Positions 29,339 to 36,990 of a stretch of DNA of 64,000 nt are shown piece after piece (within the stretch, counting starts at the first letter, position 1; the number at the start of each line of letters is the position of its first letter). Source of the DNA: Pseudomonas azadiae (GTDB lineage Bacteria > Pseudomonadota > Gammaproteobacteria > Pseudomonadales > Pseudomonadaceae); assembly GCF_019145355.1 (NCBI RefSeq), contig NZ_JAHSTY010000001.1, forward strand, positions 3,038,001 to 3,102,000, in the 5' to 3' direction. The notes beneath the pieces were generated by a model. That model saw nothing but the letters and a program-made list of their open reading frames with translations. It was not told the DNA's origin and did not search any database. The translations under genes and the position numbers were made by a program.

Positions 29339-31413
29339 ATGGTTTCTTCACCGGCATGCCGCCTGCCAAAGACTGGTTCTACGGGGTCCGTACGTTCGCC
29401 GCGTCGATGATTGCCCTGTACATCGCCATGCTCATGCAAATGCCGCGTCCGTACTGGGCGATGGCCACGGTGTATATCGTCTCCAGTCCGTTTGTCGGCC
29501 CTACCAGTTCCAAAGCGTTGTACCGCGCCATCGGCACCTTCATGGGCGCGGCGGCGGCGGTGATTTTCGTGCCGATGTTTGTGCAGTCGCCGTACATGCT
29601 GGTGGTGGTGATTGCGTTGTGGACGGGCACGCTGTTGTTTCTGTCGATGCACCTGCGCACCGCCAACAATTACGCGCTGATGCTCGCTGGCTACACCTTG
29701 CCGTTGATCGCCCTGCCGGTGGTGGATAACCCGCTGGCGGTGTGGGACGTGGCCGAGGCGCGTACCGAAGAGATCTTCCTCGGCATCGCCGTGGCGGCGG
29801 TGGTGGGCGCGATGTTCTGGCCGCGCCGGCTGATGCCGGTGTTCGATGGCTCGGTGGCCAAGTGGTTTGCCGACGCCCAGGTTTACAGCCAGCGCTTCCT
29901 CTCGCGCACGGTGGAGCCTGAAGAGATCAGCACGCTGCGCGGCGGCATGGTCGCCACCTTCAACACCCTCGAACTGATGATCGGCCAGCTCCCTCACGAG
30001 GGCGCCCGACCGCAGACGGTGCGTAATACCAAGGAGCTGCGCGGGCGGATGATCCACCTGCTGCCGGTGATCGACGCTCTGGACGACGCGGTCTACGCCA
30101 TCGAGCACCGTGCACCGGAGTTTCTCGATCAGCTCACGCCGCTGCTGGAAGCCGCCAGTGCCTGGCTGGAAAGCACTACAGAAAACGCCCCCCTTGAACG
30201 CTGGCGCGTGCTGCGCGACAAGATCGACGCCGCCCAACCCCAGGGCGAAGCGCTGGACGAGCGCCACACGCTGCTCTTCTCCAACGCCCTTTACCGGTTG
30301 GCTGAATGGATCGACCTGTGGCAGGACTGCCGCAGCCTGCAAGCCGCCATCCAGTGCGAAAGCCAGGACACCTGGCGGGCTGTCTATCGCCACTGGCGCC
30401 TGGGCCGGCTCACGCCGTTCCTCGACCGTGGCCTGATGTTCTACTCGGCATTTTCCACCGTCACCGCGATCATCGTCGCCTCGGTGCTGTGGATTTTGCT
30501 GGGCTGGACCGACGGCGGCAGTGCGGTGATCCTCGCCGCCGTGGCCTGCAGTTTCTTCGCCTCGATGGACGACCCGGCGCCGCAGATCTACCGGTTCTTT
30601 TTCTGGACCGCCATGTCGGTGCTGTTCGCCAGCCTCTATCTGTTCCTGGTGCTGCCCAACCTGCATGACTTCCCGATGCTGGTGCTGGCGTTTGCCGTGC
30701 CGTTTATCTGCATCGGCACGCTTACCGTGCAGCCGCGCTTTTACCTGGGCATGTTGCTGACCCTGGTGAACACCTCGTCATTCATCAGCATCCAGGGCGC
30801 CTATGACGCCGACTTCCTCAACTTCGCCAACGTCAACCTGGCCGGTCCCGTGGGCCTGCTGTTCGCCTTTGTGTGGACGCTGATCGCGCGGCCTTTCGGC
30901 GCCGAGCTGGCGGCCAAGCGCCTGACCCGCTTCAGCTGGCGCGACATCGTCAGCCTTACGGAACCGGCGACCTTGGCCGAACACCGGCACATGGCCGCGC
31001 AAATGCTCGACCGCCTGATGCAGCACCTGCCGCGCCTGGCGCTGATCAACCAGGACACCGGCACCGCCCTGCGCGATTTGCGCGTGGCGCTGAACCTGCT
31101 CGACCTGTTGGCCTATTCGCCACGCGTCCTCGGTGTGCCACGGGTGCTGCTCAACCAGGTGGTGGAAGGCGTGGGCGGCTATTTCAAGGCCTGCCTCAAG
31201 GCTGGTGAACGCCTGCCAGCGCCGAGTGGTCTGCTGATGACCCTGGACCGCACGCGTCGCGCCCTCAACGGGCAAGGCCTGCAAGACGAAGACGATACCC
31301 GCCTGCACTTGCTGCACGCGCTGGCCGGTTTGCGCCTGGCGCTGTTGCCGGGCGTGGAATTCATTGGCGGCGCCGAGCTGCAAGCGCCGCTGCCTGATGG
31401 AGCGCCTTTATGA
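29335..31413 (+). CDS. FUSC-family (AaeB-like) inner-membrane efflux protein
   Basis: A 692-residue inner-membrane exporter. It has two blocks of about five to six membrane helices (about 15-165 and 355-520) separated by a long cytoplasmic domain, as in AaeB and the fusaric acid resistance protein. Its partners downstream are a DUF1656 small membrane protein, a HlyD adaptor and an outer-membrane channel. AaeB exports aromatic carboxylic acids; the substrate here is unknown. GTG start, 4-nt overlap with marR. Confidence 0.9.
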   Translation: MNGFFTGMPPAKDWFYGVRTFAASMIALYIAMLMQMPRPYWAMATVYIVSSPFVGPTSSKALYRAIGTFMGAAAAVIFVPMFVQSPYMLVVVIALWTGTLLFLSMHLRTANNYALMLAGYTLPLIALPVVDNPLAVWDVAEARTEEIFLGIAVAAVVGAMFWPRRLMPVFDGSVAKWFADAQVYSQRFLSRTVEPEEISTLRGGMVATFNTLELMIGQLPHEGARPQTVRNTKELRGRMIHLLPVIDALDDAVYAIEHRAPEFLDQLTPLLEAASAWLESTTENAPLERWRVLRDKIDAAQPQGEALDERHTLLFSNALYRLAEWIDLWQDCRSLQAAIQCESQDTWRAVYRHWRLGRLTPFLDRGLMFYSAFSTVTAIIVASVLWILLGWTDGGSAVILAAVACSFFASMDDPAPQIYRFFFWTAMSVLFASLYLFLVLPNLHDFPMLVLAFAVPFICIGTLTVQPRFYLGMLLTLVNTSSFISIQGAYDADFLNFANVNLAGPVGLLFAFVWTLIARPFGAELAAKRLTRFSWRDIVSLTEPATLAEHRHMAAQMLDRLMQHLPRLALINQDTGTALRDLRVALNLLDLLAYSPRVLGVPRVLLNQVVEGVGGYFKACLKAGERLPAPSGLLMTLDRTRRALNGQGLQDEDDTRLHLLHALAGLRLALLPGVEFIGGAELQAPLPDGAPL

Positions 31414-31619
31414 TCGGTGATCTGGATATCAGTGGGGTGTTCCTGCCCACGTTGCTGGTGCTGATGGGCATTACGTACGTGTTGTTCCTGGTGGTGCACG
31501 GGCTGTTGACCCGGGTCCACTTCTATCGCCTGGTCTGGCACCGGGCATTGTTCAATGTGGGGCTCTACGCGCTGTTGCTGGGCGCGGTGGACTCACTCAG
31601 TCGATACCTGATGACATGA
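31410..31619 (+). CDS. DUF1656 small membrane protein (AaeX-like)
   Basis: A 69-residue protein with two membrane helices, matching the DUF1656/AaeX family that regularly sits between FUSC and HlyD genes. It overlaps both neighbours by 4 nt. It is presumably a component of the exporter, but its role is unknown. Confidence 0.88.
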   Translation: MIGDLDISGVFLPTLLVLMGITYVLFLVVHGLLTRVHFYRLVWHRALFNVGLYALLLGAVDSLSRYLMT

Positions 31620-32506
31620 AAAAACCTTTTTTGACCATCGGCCGTGTGGTCCTCACGCTGTTGATCGTGACGTTTGCGGTCGTCGTTGTGTGGCGCATGG
31701 TCATGTACTACATGTTTGCGCCCTGGACCCGTGACGGCCACATCCGCGCCGACATCGTGCAGATCGCCCCGGACGTGTCCGGGCTGATCCAGCGCGTCGA
31801 CGTACGCGACAACCAGTTGGTGACCAAAGGCCAGGTGCTGTTCGCCGTCGACCAGGACCGTTTCAAGCTGGCCCTGCGCCAGGCCCAGGCCGCCGTGGCC
31901 GACCGCCAGGAAACCCTGGCCCAGGCCCAGCGCGAGTACAAGCGTAACCGTGGTCTGGGCAACCTGGTGCCCAGCGAGCAGTTGGAAGAAAGCCAGTCGC
32001 GCGTCGCCCGTGCCCAATCGGCCCTGGCCGAGGCCCAGGTAACGGTGGATTCGGCCCAGCTCAACCTCGACCGCTCGGTAATCCGCAGCCCCGTGGACGG
32101 CTACGTCAACGACCGGGCGCCGCGCACCCAGGAATTCGTCACCGCCGGGCGTCCGGTGTTGTCGGTGGTGGACAGCAACTCGTTCCATATCGACGGCTAC
32201 TTCGAAGAGACCAAGCTCGACGGCATCCATGTCGGCATGGACGTGGACATCCGCGTGATCGGCGACAACGCCCGCCTGCGCGGCCATGTGCAGAGCATCG
32301 TCGCCGGCATCGAAGACCGCGACCGCAGCAGCGGCTCCAACCTGTTGCCCAACGTCAACCCAGCCTTCAGCTGGGTGCGCCTGGCCCAGCGGATCCCGGT
32401 GCGCATCGCGTTTGACGACGTGCCACCGGACTTCCGCATGATCGCCGGGCGAACCGCGACCGTCTCGATCATCGGCGATAAGGTTAAAGACGGAGGCACG
32501 CCATGA
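31616..32506 (+). CDS. HlyD/AaeA-type membrane fusion protein
   Basis: A 296-residue periplasmic adaptor. An N-terminal membrane anchor (about 8-30) is followed by a lipoyl half (DIVQIAPDVSGLIQRVDVRDNQ), an alpha-hairpin (about 85-150), the second lipoyl half (SVIRSPVDGYVNDRAP-like) and a beta-barrel. Four-nt overlaps on both sides tie it to the FUSC operon. It bridges the inner-membrane exporter and the outer-membrane channel. Confidence 0.92.
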   Translation: MKKPFLTIGRVVLTLLIVTFAVVVVWRMVMYYMFAPWTRDGHIRADIVQIAPDVSGLIQRVDVRDNQLVTKGQVLFAVDQDRFKLALRQAQAAVADRQETLAQAQREYKRNRGLGNLVPSEQLEESQSRVARAQSALAEAQVTVDSAQLNLDRSVIRSPVDGYVNDRAPRTQEFVTAGRPVLSVVDSNSFHIDGYFEETKLDGIHVGMDVDIRVIGDNARLRGHVQSIVAGIEDRDRSSGSNLLPNVNPAFSWVRLAQRIPVRIAFDDVPPDFRMIAGRTATVSIIGDKVKDGGTP

Positions 32507-33945
32507 AGCCGCTGCTGGCAAGCGCCGCGCTGGGTTTGCTGCTGTCGGCCTGCCAAGTGGTGGGCCCGGATTACCAACTGCCGGATAAGGCCGCCGTCAA
32601 TCGGGGCGACCTGCAAGGGCAGATCGCGGGCGAGGGCGACAACGTGGTGTCGGCGCCGGTGCCGACTGATTGGTGGAAGTTGTACAAGGACCCGCGCCTG
32701 GATGAGCTGGTGCGCCAGGCGATGGCGTCCAACACAGACCTGCGCGTGGCGGCTGCGAACTTGCAGCGTGCGCGTTATCAGACCCAACAAGCTGAATCCG
32801 CCGGCGGCTGGAGCCTCGGCGCGAAGGCTGAGGCCCAGCGCCTGCAAGAGTCCGGCGAAGCCTTTTTGCTGGCCGACAAAGTCCCGGTGGGCAACATCGG
32901 TAGCGTTGGTATTACCACGTCCTACCAGTTCGATCTGTTCGGCACCTTGCAACGTGGCATCGAAAGCGCCCAGGCCAGCGCCGATGCCGCACAAGCCGCC
33001 GCCGATATCGCGCGCATCACTCTGGTGGCCGACGTTGTGCGTTCCTACACCCAGGTGTGCGCGGCGAACGAAGAGCTGGCGATCGCCAACGAATCCCTTG
33101 AGCTGCAAGCGCAGAGCACAAAACTGACCCAACGCCTGCGCGACGCCGGGCGCGGCGATGAAACCCAGGTGACGCGCTCGCAAACCCAATACAAATCCCT
33201 GCGCGCCGACATGCCGCGCTACGAAGCGCAACGCCAGGCCGGGCTGTTTCGCTTGTCGATGCTGCTGGCCAAGCCGGTGGACCAGCTGCCGGCGGGCACC
33301 GGCACCTGCGCCGAACTGCCCCACATCGCGCAACTGTTGCCAGTGGGCGACGGCGCGACGCTGCTCAAGCGCCGTCCCGATGTGCGCCAGGCCGAACGCC
33401 AACTCGCCGCGGCCACCGCGCGTATCGGCGTGGCTACCGGCGCGCTGTACCCGGACATCAGCATCGGCGCCACGGTGGGCACTGTGGGCCTGCTCGATAA
33501 CCTCGGGCAGCCTGCAACCAACCGCTGGGGCTTTGGCCCGATGATCAGCTGGACGGTGCCGACCAACGGCGCCCGAGCGCGCATTCACGAAGCCGAGGCC
33601 GCAACCCAGGGCGCCCTGGCGCATTTTGACGGCGTGGTGCTCAACGCCATCCGTGAAACCCAGACGGGCCTTGCGCAATACACTGCGCAACTGCAACGTC
33701 GCGACGCCCTCAGCGACGCCGGCGAGTCGGCCAAGGAAGCGGCGGCCCAGACCCATCGCTTCTTCCAGGCCGGCCGCGCCTCGTTCCTGGCCGACTTGCA
33801 AGCCACCCGCACCTACACGGATGTGCGCGCGCAACTGGCCGCCGCCAACACCCAGGTTGCCATGAGCCAGATCAATCTGTTCCTGGCCCTGGGCGGCGGC
33901 TGGGAAAGCGGACGAACGCAAGCCTCACAACCCGGCAAACCCTGA
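32503..33945 (+). CDS. NodT-family outer-membrane efflux lipoprotein
   Basis: A 480-residue TolC-like lipoprotein. The signal ends in LGLLLSAC, followed by VVGPDYQLP. Two OEP repeats carry helices rich in Ala, Gln and Arg. It completes the MarR-FUSC-DUF1656-HlyD-OMF operon. It is a distant paralogue of the channel at 18980-20425. Confidence 0.93.
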   Translation: MKPLLASAALGLLLSACQVVGPDYQLPDKAAVNRGDLQGQIAGEGDNVVSAPVPTDWWKLYKDPRLDELVRQAMASNTDLRVAAANLQRARYQTQQAESAGGWSLGAKAEAQRLQESGEAFLLADKVPVGNIGSVGITTSYQFDLFGTLQRGIESAQASADAAQAAADIARITLVADVVRSYTQVCAANEELAIANESLELQAQSTKLTQRLRDAGRGDETQVTRSQTQYKSLRADMPRYEAQRQAGLFRLSMLLAKPVDQLPAGTGTCAELPHIAQLLPVGDGATLLKRRPDVRQAERQLAAATARIGVATGALYPDISIGATVGTVGLLDNLGQPATNRWGFGPMISWTVPTNGARARIHEAEAATQGALAHFDGVVLNAIRETQTGLAQYTAQLQRRDALSDAGESAKEAAAQTHRFFQAGRASFLADLQATRTYTDVRAQLAAANTQVAMSQINLFLALGGGWESGRTQASQPGKP

Positions 33946-33963
33946 GCAGGTAGCTATGCTTTG

Positions 33964-34003
33964 TCAGGTGGAGCGCCCCCGTGTTTCAGGGCGCTTCGCC
34001 TGA
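33964..34003 (+). terminator. Hairpin after the FUSC efflux operon
   Basis: tcaggtggagcgccc and gggcgcttcgcctga form a 15-bp stem with G-U pairs and one mismatch around a 10-nt loop, 18 nt past the channel gene. There is no T tract, so it may only protect or weakly terminate the transcript. Confidence 0.4.
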
Positions 34004-34035
34004 TATCGCTTGCGTTGCTCATGGGGAATCGCGAA

Positions 34036-34668
34036 ATGAAAAACCCTTATGCTCCCGCGTTCTGGTGCGTGCTGTTCGCACTGGTGTTGTTATCGGCCGC
34101 TTATTTCTACGGCGTCATGCTCGCCCATCAACTCGACAAGGCCATGGTGTTTCTCGACAGCGCCTGCCTGGTCATCGGCACCCTGTCCATCGGCGTAGTG
34201 GCCTGGGCCTCCTACCAGAACCAACGGGTCAAGAAAAAGCTCCTCGAGCAAGGCAAGACCCGCGTGGCGATCTGGGACACCAAGGTCGCGCTGCGTCGGG
34301 TCGAGACTGTGTTCGACCGCTATTTCTGGGGCAGCTATTGGCAGCCGGGGCGCACCTTCCAGGAAGTCATGGGTGACCTCACCGGCACGCCGCTGGAAAA
34401 AAGCCTCGAAGTCCTGAAAAAACAGTGCGTGGCCCTCGACCGGCAAGTCGCCGAAGGTAGGCACTGGCTGAATAACGCGCGGGATTTGTCCGACGTGGCC
34501 ACCCAGATGGCCCGCGAGCGCTACCAGCTGGACTTCTGCGACCCCAAGGCCGACACCCCCGCCAATGCGGTGATACACCGCGAGTTTGAGGTGCTGGTCT
34601 ACACCTGGACCGCGCGCCTGAAGAGCTTCGACCACCAGCTCGATGAAATTGAGCTGGAGTACTCCTGA
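34036..34668 (+). CDS. Membrane-anchored protein of unknown function
   Basis: A 210-residue protein with two N-terminal membrane helices (about 8-28 and 38-60) and a charged, helical cytoplasmic part. I do not recognise the family. The start at 34036 gives a normal membrane-protein N-terminus; an in-frame ATG at 34021 is possible. It stands alone between the efflux operon and a REPIN. Confidence 0.65.
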   Translation: MKNPYAPAFWCVLFALVLLSAAYFYGVMLAHQLDKAMVFLDSACLVIGTLSIGVVAWASYQNQRVKKKLLEQGKTRVAIWDTKVALRRVETVFDRYFWGSYWQPGRTFQEVMGDLTGTPLEKSLEVLKKQCVALDRQVAEGRHWLNNARDLSDVATQMARERYQLDFCDPKADTPANAVIHREFEVLVYTWTARLKSFDHQLDEIELEYS

Positions 34669-34779
34669 ACTACTGCTGAACCGATCCCTCTGAAAAGCTG
34701 GGCCGTTCGCGGCCGCCAGTGCTAATCTTCCCCCGTTTTCGGCTCAATGCTGTTCACTTCGGCGAACGCTGGCCATTAC

Positions 34780-34879
34780 TGTAGGAGCGAGCTTGCTCGC
34801 GAAAAACGTCAACGATAACGCGTGCATCCTGGATAAACGCGGCGCCTTTGAGTTCTTCGCGAGCAAGCTCGCTCCTACA
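34780..34879. repeat. REPIN (paired REP palindromes)
   Basis: Arms tgtaggagcgagcttgctcg and cgagcaagctcgctcctaca pair perfectly and are extended inward by cgaa and ttcg, with about 50 nt between them. The element lies in the gap between two unrelated genes. Confidence 0.88.
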
Positions 34880-34941
34880 AGAACCCCTTCAGGGTTCAAG
34901 GAAGACAGCCCACTTCTCACAGGATTCGATCAGGTCACTTC

Positions 34942-36438
34942 ATGAATAAGCCAGCCGTTGTTCTTTTGGGTTTCGTTGTCGCCGTGGGCGTCGTCAGTGC
35001 AGGCGGTGCCTGGTATACCGGCAAGCAGTTGGAGCCGGTGCTGCAGACGGCGGTGCAGGACGCCAACAAGGAACTGCAACGTTCCATGGCCGGCGTCGAC
35101 GGCACTGTTGCCCTGGAGCTGGTGTCCCTGGACCGTGGCCTGTTCAGCAGCACCGCGCATTATCGCCTCACGGGCCAGGGCTCGTTTTTCGGCGAGCAGA
35201 ACCCGAACCCCGAGCTGCTGATTGTCGACCATATCGAACACGGCCCGCTGCCATTCTCGCGCCTGGTCTCGCTCAAATGGCTGCCAGTCATGGCCACCAG
35301 CCACTATGAGCTGGAAAAGAACGCCACCACCGAGAAATGGTTCGCCGCCGCCAAAGACAAGTCGCCACTCAAAGGCGTGGCCAATATCGGCTACAGCCGT
35401 TCGGTGAGCGGTAACCTCGAATTGCTGCCCCTGGACTTCAAGGACCCGACGTCCTCGGTGAGCTTCTCCGGCCTGAACCTGGACTTCGACAGCACCGCCG
35501 AAGGCAAGAAGGTCAAGGTGGATGGCTACATCAATAGCCTCAAGCTGGCGGTGGTTGATGCCAATGGCGCGCCATTCGACGCCGAGTTCGCCGGCCTGAC
35601 CGTGGCCAGCAACCTGGAGAAATCCACCTTTGGCTTTTACACCGGCCAGAACACCATCGAACTGACCGATACCAAGCTGACCTTCGGCCCGCAGAAAGCC
35701 GTACTGACCCTCAAGGGCTTCGAGCAGAAAGACAGCAGCGAAGTCAACGACAACATCATGGCCGGCCGCGTCGACTACAAGATCGACGAGATCGGTTACC
35801 AGGGCAAACCCGTCGGCTCCGCCGCCATGGCCCTGAGCCTGAAGAACATCGATGTGCCATCGAGCCTGTTGCTGACCAAGCTGTATCAGGACAAGATGCA
35901 GCCGGTGCAAGCCGCCGCCGCCGCCGGCCAGCCAGTGCCGGAGTTGCAACTGACCGAGGCCGAGCAAGCCCTGGCCGAAGCCAACGTCAACCAGTTGCTG
36001 GCCGCCAAGCCGCACCTGGCGCTGGAAAACCTGTCGCTGAAAACCACCCACGGGGAGAGCAAATTCAACCTGGTGCTGGACCTGGCCAAGCCGGCCTCCA
36101 TGGAACTGCCGCCGGTTGAACTGGGCAAGCAGATCGTTGCGCTGCTGGACGCCAACCTGACCCTGTCCAAGCCGATGATCGCCGACGTTGCCGCCTTGCA
36201 GGCGCAGGTGGGCGGTGTGACAGACCCTAAAGCCATCGAGCAGCAATCCCAGATGGCCAGCGACATGGTCAGCGGCATGGCCGTTGGCACGCAACTGGCG
36301 ACCCTGGTGGGCAGCGACGTGGTATCCAAGCTGCATTACGCCAACAATGAAGTGACTTTCAATGGCCAGAAGATGACCGTTGAGCAATTCATTGGCTTCG
36401 TGATGTCCAAGGTCGGCTCGGTGAGCGGCGCTCAATAA
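34942..36438 (+). CDS. DUF945 / YdgA-like protein
   Basis: A 498-residue protein matching the YdgA (DUF945) family. An N-terminal membrane anchor (MNKPAVVLLGFVVAVGVVSA) is followed by a large periplasmic part with repeated beta-rich segments. In E. coli YdgA is an inner-membrane-associated protein without a well-defined role. The start is an ATG after a 60-nt leader. It appears monocistronic. Confidence 0.8.
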   Translation: MNKPAVVLLGFVVAVGVVSAGGAWYTGKQLEPVLQTAVQDANKELQRSMAGVDGTVALELVSLDRGLFSSTAHYRLTGQGSFFGEQNPNPELLIVDHIEHGPLPFSRLVSLKWLPVMATSHYELEKNATTEKWFAAAKDKSPLKGVANIGYSRSVSGNLELLPLDFKDPTSSVSFSGLNLDFDSTAEGKKVKVDGYINSLKLAVVDANGAPFDAEFAGLTVASNLEKSTFGFYTGQNTIELTDTKLTFGPQKAVLTLKGFEQKDSSEVNDNIMAGRVDYKIDEIGYQGKPVGSAAMALSLKNIDVPSSLLLTKLYQDKMQPVQAAAAAGQPVPELQLTEAEQALAEANVNQLLAAKPHLALENLSLKTTHGESKFNLVLDLAKPASMELPPVELGKQIVALLDANLTLSKPMIADVAALQAQVGGVTDPKAIEQQSQMASDMVSGMAVGTQLATLVGSDVVSKLHYANNEVTFNGQKMTVEQFIGFVMSKVGSVSGAQ

Positions 36439-36483
36439 GCCCTCGGGGCCGCGCAAAGCGGCCCGATTGAAATGCAACCAAAC

Positions 36484-36792
36484 TGTGGGAGCTGGCTGGC
36501 CTGCGATAGCCATAGCTATCTACACAATTTTTAAAGGCTGAAAAATCTCCCTGTAGTGAGCGGGCTTGCCCCGCGCTGGGCCGCGAAGCGGCCCCAAACC
36601 AGACGAATTGGGTTTGCCTGAAACTGCGCGGTGTCTTTATTGGGGCGGCTTCGCCACCCAGCGCGGGCGGTGCGACGATTCGCCAAGCCCGCTCACTACA
36701 AAGATGTGTAGATACCCATGCTGTGTAGCGGTGGTTCAGCAACAGAGATGCTGGCTGACCTGACGCTATCGCAGGCAAGCCAGCTTCCACAT
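36484..36792. repeat. Composite nested REPIN-like element, copy 2
   Basis: The outer REP arms are tgtgggagctggctggcc and gcaggcaagccagcttccaca. Inside are atctacac/gtgtagat arms and the same GII-type REPIN core as at 15918-16252 (gtagtgagcgggcttgcccc...). The right core arm is interrupted by about 17 unrelated nt (cggtgcgacgattcgcc). The aaaggctgaaaaatctccctg flank is on the left here but inverted on the right in copy 1. Confidence 0.8.
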
Positions 36793-36840
36793 TGGTTTTT
36801 GTGCCGCTACACGCATTGCCGTGCAACCTTGAGCAATTCT

Positions 36841-36852
36841 GAACAATTGTTC
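36841..36852. promoter_or_regulatory. Palindrome upstream of pgaA
   Basis: gaacaattgttc is a perfect 12-bp palindrome about 140 nt before the pgaA start, in a region otherwise free of genes. It may be an operator or activator site for the pga operon. I cannot name the factor. Confidence 0.35.
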
Positions 36853-36990
36853 TGAATCTCCCTCCCCCTATCTCCGCTAAGGGATAGTTCCCCCAGGAAA
36901 GCTAGGTCGGGTCCCGAGACGCCGACACCCTGATGCGCACCGCTCAGGCTCACCCATCGTTACAGCTTTCCTTGTAAGGAAGCCGACGAT

